Positions 23,586-36,415 are shown, counted from the stretch's first letter. The stretch is 64,000 nt of DNA from Desmodus rotundus (GCF_022682495.2 NC_071388.1:15115171-15179170); one strand, 5' to 3'. Notes: generated from the sequence alone by a model not told the origin. Numbers and translations: made by a program.

Positions 23586-24055
23586 CTATTTGTGCAACTA
23601 CCACGCTGGTTTACCCAGGTGATCTTACTCAGTTGCCTTACTCTTTATTTTGTCAGACTTCAAATGAGAATGTTGGTCTACATGACTCTGAGTTCTCTCT
23701 CATTTCAACCATAAAGTTCCAATTCATATAACGTATCTACAAGGAAATATCCCACTAATAGTCTTCACTTAATTTACTGGTAAAATGTATGTAGTTCTCT
23801 ATCTGTGTGTATGTGTTTATATCCATGTATGTTAGGTAGTAATACCAGGTAATGTTATAACTGATACTCCTGATATAAAGAGTTTCTTCTCTTCCATGCT
23901 GTACACCCTCAGAGAGGGTTGCAAGTGAAAATAAACCCGATTCTGTGATGTCATATGTGTGGTATTTGTAGGACAATATTTTCATATTATTGAGTCGCAA
24001 CAAATTTTCATATTTTCTGTAGAAAAAAACAACCATTTTTCTCAAACTGTGAGTC
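23586..24055. other. No gene recognised
   Basis: A 96-codon minus-strand ORF (23755-24045) has no motif and includes AT-rich low-complexity residues. Confidence 0.4.
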
Positions 24056-24059
24056 TAGA

Positions 24060-24560
24060 TCCTTAGAAAAACAGATGCCAGGAAGGGGTTAATGTTTAAG
24101 GAGTTTATTGGGAGAAATGCCTGTGTGAAAGAGACGAAGGAGAGAGCCTTCAGACTGCACAATACAACTGGACCCCCAGTCAAGGAGGAAAATCAACAGC
24201 AACCAGGCACTGTGGACTGCCTTTAATGCTAAGGAACACACTTCAAAGTGAGGAAATCCCTGGGCTAGTTCAGCTTACAAAGTAGTCTTTAGTCTCCTAG
24301 GATGGGGCCGCTGTAGAATCTCCATGGCACTCCGTCATGGGAAGCATGGCCTCAGCCCAAACATGGCAATGGGTTTCCAAGGTATAAACCAAGGCCCTTG
24401 ATCAACGGTGCTGCCTCGAGGAGGACGTCTGCAGCTGTGCTCGCATGCTCACCGTGCCATTTGTGACTGCTTCCCAGGACTCTCCTCGTATTAGAGGCAA
24501 AGGCTCCCAGGGTCTTAGAGGAGTGACGAAGCCAGACGTGGGCCTGTGTCACTATGAATG
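24060..24560. other. Possible LTR-like or other old repeat, unresolved
   Basis: 'gggttaatgtttaaggagtttattgggagaaatgcctgtgtgaaagaga' resembles the start of an old LTR-type repeat, and the following 400 bases are less AT-rich than their surroundings. I cannot place termini or a family. A 70-codon minus-strand ORF (24352-24564) lies in it, without motif. Confidence 0.25.
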
Positions 24561-24564
24561 ACAA

Positions 24565-26804
24565 GAACTTGTTAGACTTTTGTGAAAACGCTTGCCACTG
24601 GCATCATAGGAATACGATAACATACCATTTCAAACCTAACTCAAAGGGCAGGACATTTCTCTGAAAGTTTCTGTAGACATGAAGATTATTTTCCCCATGA
24701 ACCATCCCCCATAATTATCAGTCCGAATTAAAAATATGTATAGCAAAACTACCTTCACTGCTTTTTTAATACTTCCCTATCCCACTGTGACTAAACAGTG
24801 TAATATGAATAGATATTCTGTTTATAATATTTTAACATTATGCCACTTCACTTACATATGTGACCTTCAGTTAATATCCTGCAGCCAGAAACCCCACACT
24901 GACTAACTTTAATGGCTGTCACTTTTCATACATTCTAGTAGGAACTGTTACTAAAAAGGTACATAAGGCTCAGGGCCAGCCCCCCACATGTTTCCCTCTA
25001 CGGTGCTGACTATAAAGATCTGCCAAACACCTTCAAATCTGGTATTTTTTTCTTGTTTTCTTCCTAAATATTATAGTTTACATATAACATAGTTGCTATT
25101 AATGTCTCCTTTCTTTTTTAACTGATCATATTTAAAAATGGCAAATATCTGCTATTGTTGACCTAAAAACATTACCATTTAGACAATCTATTAGACCTAG
25201 ATGTAGCTATGAACTATAAATTTAATAGTATGTTGTAGGATATTCATAAGAAGAACAGCATAATTTTTCAAATGGAATTTTTCCCATTGTCAGTTTAATT
25301 ATAGAATATATTCTAGATGATACTTGCAAGTATATTTTACTCAGAGTACTGAAGAGAAGAAGGCATAAATAGTAAAATATAATGGAAAAAAGCCAATATA
25401 TCTTTTTTATGCTACAATATATATATATTTTTTACCCTGAGTCTTAATTTTTTCTTGCTTTGGTCTTTGGACTTTAGGAATATTTGAATAATAGATCTGA
25501 AATCCATGCAAATGTCATGTAAGCCTTTTTAAATTATGTTTAAAACTATATATGCATTTATATATAGTGAATTGGTAACGTTACTATATCATAACTATAG
25601 CTGTAAGAGAATAATATTAGCTAATTCATTATAACAGTCTCAGAAAGTCATAATCTTTTTAATATTAATTTCTTAGTAACCTGACATCAGAGAAAAATTC
25701 CACAGTGTAATGACAAGAATTATTTGTCACACATTTAAAAACCAATAACTTGTAGCTACGATAAATTATATAATAAAATTATGCAGAAACAATATAAGAT
25801 TAATTAGAATACTTAGAATAATGGCACAAACTATTCGTGGTCTTCTAAAAAACAAGTCAAAAATGAAACACACAAATAACAATAACTCAAACACAGACTT
25901 CTATGAAAAATTAAATAGACGCGAGATAGAACACGAAAGCACAGTTGGCCCATGCTGTTTCAGCCTTGCACATTGATTTCCATTAACTTCGTTTTCCTTC
26001 CTGCCTTCTTACCGGGGCTTGTTTTCATGGGTGGTTTACAATTCTTCATTGCATTCACTGAAGCATATGGTTCCTTCTACATGCACGGAATGAAATGCGT
26101 GTTTGGGGACTCGGTAACTAAACATGGGCCTTTCCTTCCTGTCAGGGTATGATTTCAGAAATCTCTGAGGCTGCAGCTGCAGCCACCTCTCTCGCAGATC
26201 ATCAGCACTGTCAAATGTATTCAGGAAGACAGTCAAATGAGTCTAGGAGATTTCAGCAGCACAGAAGATTTTTTTTTTTTCTATTTCGAACTGTTAGGAA
26301 AAAATGCAGGTTATTTTAGTAGTGAAGGAAGCCCCAAAGTGCTATATTCATCACTGTTTCACTCCTCTGGTTTCAGTACACCACAGAGAAGAAACATGCT
26401 TCCACATTGTTTAATGCTGTAATAGTCACCATGGGAAAGCTATTAAACTTACCTATGCAAAGAACAAGAATTGTAGAGTGTTTATGTAAATATTCCTAAC
26501 TCAGTGATGAATACAAGAGGCATTTGTAAATTCGGAAAGCAATTCTGTAACATCGTATATAAAGTCATGGACAAAGTGAGATGAGGAAAGTCTAAGCAAT
26601 AGCAAACCATCAATCGTAATTGTGTTATCAGAAATGAAAGCATGAAATAAGACATTATCAAATAAAAAATGAAAGGCATATTCTAAGCTAACAAGACACA
26701 ACTTAAAATTAAATACAAGAATTTAACTTATCTGGGTGAAAGAAAATAGAAGTAACATTAATTTCAGTAGTGATAAGGGAAAATAGAAACATCAAGTAAA
26801 TTTA
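24565..26804. other. AT-rich DNA, nothing recognised
   Basis: Short TA runs (25413-25428, 25545-25567) and a T12 run (26269-26280). ORFs at 25952-26152 and 26036-26236 overlap on opposite strands and show no motif. Confidence 0.45.
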
Positions 26805-27150
26805 TTTATTCTTTAATTTGAGGTGTACTGCACATGCTGTGAGTGACTTTGTGTTTGTAGTTCTATGAGTCTTCCCAAATGAATACAGCCACGTAACTAG
26901 TGTCCTGTTCAACTGAGATATACAACAGTTGGACCTCCCCTTCCCCTGACCCCCAGCCACTTCCTCATTCGCCTTTGTAGTCATCATCTCCTCACTGCTC
27001 CAGTCCCTGGCAAACACTCACCTGTTTTCTGTTTTCTTTTTCCTGATTTTCATATCAATAGAATCACACAGTGTGACTGAGTTGGGTTTATTTTACTTAA
27101 GGTACATAATGCCTTGAGATTCACCCTGCATGTGGTTATCGATGGGACAC
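26805..27150 (-). mobile_element. L1M 3' region fragment
   Basis: Plus-strand text 'aatttgaggtgtactgcacatg', 'cccccagccacttcctcattcgcctttg', 'caggtttc' like sections, 'tcatatcaatagaatcacacagtgtgac' and 'tgccttgagattcaccctgcatgtggtt' is the reverse complement of an old L1M section, similar to the copy at 17655. Confidence 0.6.
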
Positions 27151-27639
27151 TGACCTCATATAAATGGACTCCATAAGTTAGCTCAGACATTCTTATTCTG
27201 TAGGTTGGAGATTGGGCAAGAGAGACTTATTTTTAATGAATCGTCTCATGTTATTTGATGCAAGAGGGCTTTGGAATATACTGGTAAGAAGGCCTGAACT
27301 AAGAAAGGGTAATCACTCCCAAAGTAATTCAGAAGACTGCTTGCCGGTAGAGGTAAAGGAGAAGCGTAGGGCTCCTGGTACTGCAGCCATTCCTAAAGAT
27401 CAGAACCTTGAGGGAACATGGATCCTAGTTTTACTAATAAAAGGCATACACCAATATAACACCCCACTGTAGAAATGAGGGTGGGTCATTCGGCCATAGC
27501 TTGCATTTAGCAAAACGTGGTTGTCTCTGCAAAAAGGCAGAGTTCATTGGTTATAAGAAATGGGAATGCCTGTAAGTAGAGGGGTAAACGAGGTGTACTG
27601 GAATTGTTTTATTTGTAATAAACTAGCTAAATAAAAACC
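27151..27639. other. No gene recognised
   Basis: An 86-codon ORF at 27212-27472 has no recognisable motif. It may be an extension of the MaLR LTR that follows, too diverged to call. Confidence 0.4.
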
Positions 27640-27775
27640 ATAAGCTCTTTCTACCATGTGAGGACAAAACAAGAAAACGTCCGTCTGCAAACCAGGAAGT
27701 GGACTTTCACCACCATTCAAATCTGCCGGGGCTTACTCTTGGACTTCCAGCAGGGAGAACTCTGAGGAGACACAT
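27640..27775 (+). mobile_element. MaLR-type LTR fragment
   Basis: 'ctaccatgtgaggacaaaacaagaaaacgtccgtctgcaaaccaggaagtgg' followed by 'aatctgccggggcttactcttggacttccag' is the conserved middle of MST/THE1/MLT1 LTRs in plus orientation. Ends are not visible. Confidence 0.7.
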
Positions 27776-28194
27776 GGTTGTTGGTGAAACCACACAGCCA
27801 TGGTAGAGTGAGGCAGCGGTGTTACCCCCACTGACACAGCAGTGGGCTGAATCTCACAGGGCTTGGGTGACTCATTTAAGGGTAGAGTTACAATAATGGT
27901 AAGTTTAACATTCCCCTCCAACTTATCGATCCCTAAACCTGCTCTTCTCTCTACCTGACAAAGTTTTCAGAGTTCAGAATACCAGGTTAGGAATTCTTGT
28001 TCTTAAGGATTTATAATTTAGCAAAGGTAATAATGTCGTACAGGCTATTAAAAAATACTCTTGTATCTGGGATGTTCATGATTAGATTGGCAACTGTCCT
28101 AGAGGTTCAAATATTTTTTTTTCTTCTATATATACCTCCTTCTCTCCTCACCCCACGTTGTGTGCTGAGTTGTGCTGACATTCTGTAAAGGAAA

Positions 28195-28583
28195 CAGGTA
28201 TGTTGAAGTATGCAAATAGGGTCACTTCAGATGTAATAAGACAAGGTTATACTGAAATAGAATGAGTTCCTACTTCACTGTGAACTGGTGTTCTGATAAG
28301 AAGATGGCCATGAGAAGGCAGATCCACATGGAGAGTACCATGTGATGAGAAAGGCAGAGATGGGTGTTATGCAGCTGCGAGAAAAGGAATGCTGGAGGTT
28401 GCTAGGAAACTGGAAGATAGGAAGAGGAAAGAAAGAATTCCCCTAGAAGTTTCAAAGAAAGCATAGCCTTGAAAACACCTTGATTTCAGACTCCTAGTCT
28501 TCAGAATTATGAGAAAATAAATGTAACTTGTTTTAAGTTCCCAGTTTGTGGTACTTTGTTATGGGATTTGTAAGAAACTAATG
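28195..28583 (+). mobile_element. MLT1-type MaLR LTR
   Basis: Runs from 'tatgttgaagtatgcaaatagggtc' through 'gaactggtgttctgataagaagatggcc', 'catggagagtaccatgtga' and the 3' signature 'cagactcctagtcttcagaattatgagaaaataaatgtaacttgttttaag', then 'gtttgtggtactttgttatggga'. The AATAAA lies in the expected place near the 3' end. The left edge is uncertain. Confidence 0.7.
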
Positions 28584-28752
28584 GATGTATATCAACAAAT
28601 ACAATGAGTATTTTTCTACATTAACTTTATTCTCATATACTTCATATTGGTTTTCTTATGAATCAGAGGCAGGAGGGGTCAGGAAGCATGAACCCAGAGT
28701 GTTCAAGCTTTCTATCACCTTGTTTTGTTCCTTTTTATGTTTTATGTACTTA

Positions 28753-28754
<2 letters not shown>

Positions 28755-28791
<37 letters not shown>
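28755..28791. repeat. (TG)n microsatellite
   Basis: About 18 uninterrupted TG units. Long, pure arrays of this kind are usually polymorphic. Confidence 0.95.
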
Positions 28792-29080
28792 TCCCCAGAG
28801 AAGTGAGAATTTTCTGCATCTAGTCTTTGTACATAAAATTCAAGGGAAACACCATGATTGGCCAAACAATGTGATTATGGTGAAGGGTATCACCTGCATG
28901 ACTGGCAAATTTGCTGACCCCTGTGGCAGGAAGGGAAGGAGCGTGTAATAATTTAGCGTCTCCAAAACCACGTGGAGTGAAGGTGTGTAATTATGAGGAT
29001 ACGTTTTGAGTAAAATTTATGAAAAAATGTATTATTGGTTTTGAAGGACATTCAAAGTAGAGATATATAACCAGAGGATA
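28792..29080. other. No gene recognised
   Basis: Short unique stretch between two microsatellites, without motif. Confidence 0.4.
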
Positions 29081-29090
29081 ATAGATAGAT

Positions 29091-29140
<50 letters not shown>

Positions 29141-29178
29141 ATAGGTAGATAGATAGATACGATAGGATACAGATAGAT
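29081..29178. repeat. (GATA)n microsatellite
   Basis: About 20 GATA units with interruptions (TATAGATA, GATAATA, GGTAGATA), 98 bp in all. Confidence 0.95.
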
Positions 29179-29354
29179 GTATACAAACAGACAACAGTGG
29201 AGCAAATACATTTTTACACAAAATCCAGTCTACTATATCCACATTGCTCTACTGGTATAATCTACCAAGAGAGTGAATAATAAAATGTATCATTATTTGT
29301 ATTTTAACGATAAACCCAATTAAAGCATAAAAAGAGGAACTCCTTTACCATGAG

Positions 29355-29560
29355 ATCAAAGTCTAGTGATTAAATTTATACAGACACTTGGATTCTAGTT
29401 CCAGCTCACCTGTGTGATCTCTGATGGTTAACTTGTCCTCTTAGAGTTTCAGATTTTTCTCCACGGTAGTGGTCATTGGGGAGATTAAATTAGATACACA
29501 AAGTATTTAGCAGAGTGTCTGGAATTTTACTCAGTGCTTAGCCAATGGCAGCTAAATGTT
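29355..29560 (+). repeat. MIR SINE
   Basis: Good MIR order in plus orientation: 'agtctagtgattaa', 'cttggattctagttccagctcacctgtgtga', 'ttaacttgtcctcttagagtttcagatttttctcca', 'gagattaaattagatacac', 'gcagagtgtctgga', 'ctcagtgcttagccaatggcagct'. Confidence 0.75.
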
Positions 29561-30839
29561 TTACAATTTTAATTTTCCATTTTTAGGTGAGGCTATCGCT
29601 GCCAACAGGAGTATGTTTTTATTTTCCTGGTCCTATGTGCCTGAAATCAGAGCCCAGCACTAAGGAAACAAACCTGGAGGGGTGGGACTTGTCTCAGGTT
29701 TGGGGTAATGGGGAAGCAATGCCATGAACACTGAGGTTGATGGCACAGGGTTGCTCTCATAACTTTTAGAAGTCTGGTTAATCATAGTTCAGACCATTCT
29801 TGGTAGACCCAGAGAGCTGAGTCTTGTAAAGAACAATTCCATGTCAGAATAAGTCCTGTATTCAAGCTTAGTATCAGAAGCCATGTAGAAATGAAAATTT
29901 AAGTATCTCGTGTACTCCGCTGCCTCCGAAGAGCTCCCAGTGTCTAAGAGGTGACACTGTTCACTTAAACTACCTAGTCCTACTGACTGGGGGTGATGCC
30001 ACATTGCTGTAAGAACCCAGACACAAAAAGGAAAAAGAAAGCAACATTTCTTTGAATTTCCAGAGTGGAATTTGGGCTTGTATCTCCAAAACCTTTAAAT
30101 CTATATGCACGGATATCTGAAGTTTCTCTCACTTGCCTTTTCATTTAAAGTGTCAATATATCTTCTATTTTGCTTAAACTCTAGATGACCCTACTAACTC
30201 TTAGACAATAATAACAAGACATGCACATGTTTATAATTTGATAGAAACATAAATGTTAAATGCATGTCCTCATTACTCTTCATGTTTCCATACAGAGAAA
30301 TTTTCTTTAGATACTTTCTCTTTTCTCCTGCACATTGCACAAAAAGCTAAATATATAGCTATAAACATAGCTATAGAACACCTATAATTGGTGTTCTTAT
30401 CTCTAGTTTTTGTTTATATATTAATTTTCTTAATTGGAGAGTACATTTGGAAAAGATAGACATTGATCTTATCTATAAATATTCACTTGCTTAATTTTTA
30501 ATATTGGAAATATGTTAGTTATATGTTTCTGTTGGATTTAAAATAAATCCATTTATATTTCTCCAATAATAAACTACATTGTAATTCAAAGTAATGAAAT
30601 GATGTAAGATTTATTTCTGAAGATATAAATATATACATGGTATACATTTACAGGAAATCAGCTGTTCTCACTTTAATCTTATTTCTTCTTTGCCTCCTTC
30701 TTCCATTTTTACTCTTCTTGTCATCATTTATGCAACTTAAAATTTGGCACACACATTAAAATGACTTTAGAAAATAACTAAGAATAAAAATAGCATATCT
30801 GTAAATGAATGGGTTTTTAAACAAGACTGACAGAAAATC
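29561..30839. other. No gene recognised
   Basis: Mixed to AT-rich. A 71-codon minus-strand ORF (29789-30004) has no motif. Confidence 0.45.
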
Positions 30840-30990
30840 TCAGTTCCAACACTTCTGGTTGCAGTTTTAGCCAACTTTCTTAATTTCTCTGCAGCCAAGT
30901 TTGTTATAATAATTGAGTTAATATGTGTTCACTTAGAAGAGTGTCTAAGATATAGTAAGTGCTAAATAAGTGTCAACTCTTATTTAACAG
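30840..30990 (+). repeat. MIR-like SINE fragment
   Basis: 'agttccaacacttctggttgcagttttagccaactttcttaatttctctgca' and 'gagttaatatgtgttcacttagaagagtgtctaagatatagtaagtgctaaataagtgt' follow the MIR core and 3' end in plus orientation. Confidence 0.65.
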
Positions 30991-31194
30991 GAATAAAGAT
31001 TGTTTAATATCAAGAATTATGAGATGGGCTTAATTTTGAAAATTACCATAATTAAAACGAAACATTAATTCACTTACAGTAATATATTAGCATAAATAAT
31101 CAAGGTAACAAATTTATTGGTAATAAATAACAATCAATTTAGAAAATGTTCTGCATAAATATAAAAACAGTTTCCTAAATGTTACAAAAATAAG

Positions 31195-31915
31195 TGGGAG
31201 TCAATGCGATACCATTAATCACCCATTTAAAGTGGCTGTAATGTTAGCTATTCGCAATATCAAGGGTCGGTGAGTTTGCGAAGCCTCCAGAACTTTCACA
31301 CACTGCTGGTGTGATTATAAAATTATGCGGCCACATGGATGAACTGCTTGCCAGTTTCCATAAAGTTAAATCTACCCTTATTACACGATTCTACAATTCT
31401 ACTCCCTGGAGCTTACCAAAAAGAATGAAAATAAAATCTGTATCTACAAACTGATTTGTATGTGGAAGTTCACAAAACTTTATTCGTAATAATCAAAAAC
31501 TGGAAATTACATAAATGCCCATCAGGATGAGAATGTATAAATTGCAATAAATTTCTATAGAGGAAGTATTTTTCAGAAATAATGTGACAAACTACTGATA
31601 TACTCAATATGAATGAATATCAAAAACAATTTGCTGATGCTGACAAAATAAATTCATATAATTTTATTTAAATAAAATTATTAAATAGGCAAATCCAATC
31701 TACAGTGACAGAAGGAAGCTCACTGCTTGCCCGGTCCCAGAATGGAGAGGTACTGACTAGATATCAGAATGAGGATATATTTGAGTTAATATAAAACTCT
31801 TGACTGTTGTGGATGATTACGTGGGTCTATGCATTTTTGACACAATTCATTGACCATCTAGTGAAAATGGATGCACAGTATTATATATAATTTAAACCTC
31901 AAAATGACAAAAATG
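31195..31915 (+). mobile_element. L1M ORF2 end and 3' UTR
   Basis: Plus-strand DNA follows the C-terminal end of L1 ORF2 and its 3' UTR: 'gaactttcacacactgctggtgtga', 'ccacatggatgaactgcttgcc', 'ctggaaattacataaatgcccatca', 'caaaaacaatttgctgatgctga', then 'gatgattacgtgggtctatgc' and a final A-rich section. Many stops and frameshifts; no residual ORF. This is an old, dead copy. Confidence 0.75.
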
Positions 31916-34744
31916 TTGGAATATACCAAATATGAAAGGTTAACTAAGACAAATAAATATGACTTTCCAAGACTATTTGTCCTATGACAAGCTTGATGAT
32001 AGTGATTCCAACCCAATAGAGAAGTCATTACGTGAGGTAAATTAGGAATACATAAAGCTTCATTTGCCTGATTAGTAACAATCGCCTGCCTTCATAGTAC
32101 ATTCCAGATATTTCTGAACATGTTTTTAAATATTTTTCAAATATTTTAGAAATTGGTTCACATTATTTTTCTGATGCTTTCCTTTCTCAGGCTACCACAC
32201 TATCCCTTCTAGTGACGAAGGTCGCGAGAGAACCCCCCACCCCGTGTGGCACACAGTAATCATCTCAGGATAGACACTGAGCGCGAGCTGCTTTGTGCCT
32301 GTGAGGAGAGAATGCTGATTGCATAGCTCCATCATTACTTTATTTCTGGTGTATGGCAAACCATTTTTTATTTCTCCTAACAAAGCAGAAAACAGGTTCT
32401 ATTTCCTATTGAGAAGGCTAAGCAATTATGGAAGTGAAGTACTACATGAAATAATTTCCATGTGCTGGGGAGTCCTAGGGGATCCCCAGTCCAGAGTATT
32501 TCTTTTTTCTCCCTAGACTCAGAATAAGCTGAGGTAGAAAATAAAGAGTTAATATCAAGACAAAAGCATTGCCTTTATTATGGATAAATCCAGGTAGGAG
32601 AACAGGGACTGGCATGAACACGTAATGCACCGTCACGCAGAACTGGGCGGACTCGGCCAGGCCACACACCGATGCAGAGAGCCCTGCAGGCGCAGACACT
32701 CACCCTCTCTGGGCAGGCTGAATCCCCAGAGGAAAGAGCATCAGCACTTCCCCCCAGACTTCCAAACATGCATTTCTTCCACCACACAAGGGACAGAGTA
32801 GAGATATTTTTTTTTTTAAAGGAGATACTGAGAGTGGTAAAATAGTATCCCTCTCATGGAGAATATTTCCATTTCCCCAATGAAATCAGGTCTCCACCCT
32901 TCTCCATCCCAATGAATAATTAGGGAAATAAACACATGGACTAAAGCAACAGGATTCTTTGACCACTGGACCTACCGAGTTTGGCTAATGGGAGATATTG
33001 GCAGAAGATAAGAAGGCAGGTTTAATTAAGGTCAGGTGGCTAGCAGCTTCATTTCTCTATGGAAGTCTAAAGCTCTTACCTGTCACCCTTTCCAAAGCTC
33101 CAGACCCATTCCTATCTCTAGATTAAACCATAGTTTACCTCTTAACCGTTCTTTCCTTCAAATAGCAACTCCTCTCATGGTTTGTCCTAACCCTGGCCAC
33201 CCAGGTAAATAATAATCCCTTCTTTAAACTCTTCATAATTGCCTGTTAGAATGCCATCTGTCATTTTGTTTGTCTGGTTGGTTTTTGCCAGTTCCTGTAT
33301 TAAAACAGCAGCTCGTTCTTTCTGGTTGTGCTCATTACAAGCACTTCCTATCACCCAGGCCCACTCGGGATCCTCTGATTATTCATATGACAGAGAAAAA
33401 TTTAAACAACACCACGACTAGCAAGCACAATAGAAATTGCAGACTTGGTAGAACACCATGAGAAGCTCATGGATACTAGGCTATGGATGTAACTAGGTTA
33501 TTAAGTATTTGGTATCATATGAAGAAAATATAAAGTTCTTTTTAAGAGTCTGGCTCCTTACAGTTGGTCTGTATTTATGATAGTTGATAATTGACAGTAG
33601 ATGTGACTACACCTGGGTTTTCTGGATGCACTAATTTAGCCAGTGCCTTAAAAAGAAAGTAATGCAACTTTGGAAGGCATTTTATATTCGTTATTTTCTG
33701 GTCCAAGAAATGTGAATATCAGTCACTTAAAATCAAAAATTGATCAAGATACATTTCTGTCTGAATCAGTTTATAAAGAATTGTATAGAAAAGGCCACTT
33801 CATGTGACACTTTGCAGTTCCTCAGTTATATCTTATCATTTAAAAATATGTGTCCTTCTTATCAGACATTGCTACTTTGAAAAAAACATTTTATGTACAC
33901 AGACAGCCAGTAAAACAATATCTCTTGTCTTTGCCACGCCAACTGAAATATGGTTACAATGATTAAAATTTCACATCAAATACAGATAAAAGTAAAGACC
34001 ATTTTTATTCACAAAAATACATTTTAAGTAATTTGTAAAATTTAAACAACTTTAGACCATGTCAATTTTCATACCCTTAAGACAATTTCAATTTGAACAT
34101 TATCAAGCCATGGGGGTTGTGTCTCCCTTGTAGACTGAAGTTAAATAAAATTGTTTCATTACCACACCTACAACTACATTGTATGAAACATGAGCATCTG
34201 TTCAGAAGCGAAGCTGTCCCTGGGGCCATGTGCTGGAGAACTCTGTCCCAGTGAATCTGAGACAAGACTTCAGATCCCCAGAATACCTCTGAAGCAATTT
34301 GCTGTTTAGCAGTGGGAAGATTTGGTCTGAAGAAGAGAATTCTTTGAAGAAAAATTTCAGTTTAATTACAAAGATTAGTTATTTCAAGTCATAGTTTAGA
34401 GCAGAATATTTTTCTGTTCTATAATTGCACCCCAAAGTCATTCACTTAATACACGAGAAAGACTGAATGTGCATGTTTATTAGACGAGTTATCAGAAGAG
34501 ATCAAAAGGCAGTGTTGTAGAGACTAAAGTGAGAAATTTTTGCTTAATTTTTAACAATAAAAACAATAAAGTGGAGAAATGAGTAGCACATAAGCATGTG
34601 CTAATAGGAAGTTCAAAAAGATCTAGCAAGATGGACAACTGGCTGAAATTAAACACTAAAATTGTCATCAGAAAAGCAAAGTTTCTTACAAGTCTGACAT
34701 TAACTAATAATGTCAGACTACTAATAACATCAGATTAATAATGT
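31916..34744. other. No gene recognised
   Basis: AT-rich with a more GC-rich, CpG-containing patch at 32610-32770 that follows an A-rich/AATAAA-like section on the minus strand (near 32576). Short overlapping ORFs cross it without recognisable protein similarity. A T12 run lies at 32808-32817. A perfect 12-bp hairpin occurs at 34691-34719. Confidence 0.4.
34691..34719. other. Perfect 12-bp hairpin
   Basis: AGTCTGACATTA, a 5-base loop (actaa) and TAATGTCAGACT. No run of T follows and no known RNA is recognised, so function is not implied. Confidence 0.8.
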
Positions 34745-34860
34745 AATCTTTGGCAAGTCAATTTTTGTATTCTTTGAGTCTGATTTCTCAGCTACATGAA
34801 GAGGAACTATTCTAAATTATTTCTCAGGTTCTGTTTAACATTTACATTCTATAATTCTAC
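34745..34860 (+). repeat. MIR-family fragment
   Basis: 'ctttggcaagtcaatttttgtattctttgagtctgatttctcagctacatgaagaggaactattctaaatta' and 'aacatttacattctataattctac' match the MIR/MIR3 3' half in plus orientation. Confidence 0.6.
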
Positions 34861-35328
34861 TGGTAAATAAGTTATTAAAAGGAAACATAATTATGATAAT
34901 ATATTCTCTACTGTTCTCTTTATTTTTGCTTTGATTTTGATGGTAACTGATGGTGAGGAAAGTACATGAAGGAAAGGATGAACGCAGGTACAGAAACTTT
35001 TAGAACCTGAAACATATAATATTTAGTTTATTATTTATTGACTATAACCAATTGGTTCAGCCACACTAATTGCTGTTTAGTTCTGGGAAAATGTAACCTT
35101 CACCGGCTAATCTAGGGCACTCATACTATTCCTGGAGTGCATTCTCTACAACCCTTCTTCATTTGTTAAAAAGCTAATCACATTTAAATCATGAGTCTAA
35201 ATATCACTTAATCAGGAAGAACGCCTTAACATCCCCTGTACCTCCCCCACACTGTTTAAGCTAGTTTATCACTTATATATTTATCATGTATTTGTAAGAA
35301 AAATTTAATAATGTGTGCATAAATTTCC
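34861..35328. other. AT-rich DNA, nothing recognised
   Basis: No ORF of note and no named repeat. Confidence 0.45.
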
Positions 35329-36415
35329 TGTTCTGTTTGCAAACTACCACAAACTTAGCAGCTTCAAACAACACAGACTCATTGTCTCAGAGTTCTGTAG
35401 GTCAGGATTCTGAGGCAGGTCCTGGGGGGTTAAAATCAAGGTGTATGCAGGTCTGTGCTCCTTGGAGGTTCTAGAGTCAAAACTGTCTCTGCCCATTCAC
35501 ATCATTGACAGAACTCAGCTCCTTGACTTTGTTGGACTTGAGACCCTTTTTCCTTGCTGGCTGTCAGCACAGGGCGGTTTTCAGCTTGGAGAGGACACCC
35601 ACATTCCTTGGCTTCCATCTTTCTTCCTCCAGCTTCCATTTTGAAAGTCAGCAACTGTGGGGTCAACTTCCCTCACATTTCAGATCTCTCCTTCTTCCTC
35701 CATTTTATCTTTTTAACTCGGGCGGGAAAGATGATCAGTTTTAAAGCCTCCTGTGATTAAAATGGGCCTACCTATATAATCCAGGATCATCTCCCCTCTC
35801 AAGGTCCTTAACGTTAATTGTGTGGGGGTTCAGAATGAGCTACTCCAAGATATACCTCAGTGGTATGTAGATTATTTTGAACTAAAGGCAACAGAGACCT
35901 TGAGAGCTCAAAAGAAACTTCTCCTTCCCCCATAACTATCTAGACAAATTTAAGTTAGGAGTGTGGCCCATAAAAAGACTGATCACAAGAAGTGACTTTT
36001 TACCTATTTATATGGCAGGACAAACTGATCAGTATTAGGCATGTTCTCTCCCTGAAATTGCCTTCTGAAGCCCCAAGGCGCATCACTTCGTCCCCAGTTC
36101 AGAATCACTCACCCGCCAACCCCACCTTTCTACTGCTGAACTTTTGAGAACATGTGGTCTCTGACTCTCTCGTGCACTCAGGGTTCCCACTCACATGCAT
36201 ACGTAAAGTGTGGTCATTTGCTCTTGCTAGTCTCCTGCACGTCTATTTGATTATTTGACTAGCTAAAAGAACCTTGAAGGCAGAGATAAGTTCGTTCCTG
36301 TCCCACAATTACATCTGAAAAATCTCCTTAGTATTACAAGTGACTTTCTACCTGATATTTAGGACCTGAAATGTCTCATAGGACATCTAGAACAGGCACT
36401 CATCCAGCTACTACA
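35329..36415 (-). mobile_element. MaLR-like LTR, interrupted by a second LTR
   Basis: Plus-strand text is the reverse complement of a MaLR-style LTR: 'ctgttctgtttgcaaactaccacaaacttagcagcttcaaacaacacag', 'ctcagagttctgtaggtcaggattctg', 'atcaaggtgtatgcaggtctgtgctcc', then 'ggcctacctatataatccaggatcatctcccctctcaaggtccttaacgttaatt'. After the inserted LTR it continues as 'attacatctgaaaaatctccttag' and ends '...ccagctactaca' at 36415. Continuity across the insert is the best evidence that it is one element. Alternative family names are possible. Confidence 0.65.
35821..36307. mobile_element. LTR inserted in the MaLR-like LTR
   Basis: Begins TGTGGGGG and ends CCCACA, an inverted TG...CA terminus pair, 487 bp. 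Flanks are ATTG (35817-35820) and ATTA (36308-36311), a likely 4-bp target duplication with one change; the host LTR reads 'ttaattacatctg' when the block is removed. Internal text such as 'tgtagattattttgaactaaaggcaacagagaccttgagag' is an old LTR pattern I have seen but cannot name with certainty. Strand is probably plus; no polyadenylation signal was clear enough to fix it. Confidence 0.6.

Noticed and set aside
28656..28948. ORFs with repeated VC or HT residues
   Set aside because: They translate the (TG)n microsatellite on either strand.
29081..29178. Regular repeats that might suggest an array
   Set aside because: A simple (GATA)n microsatellite without spacers; nothing in the window resembles a CRISPR array, and the DNA is mammalian.
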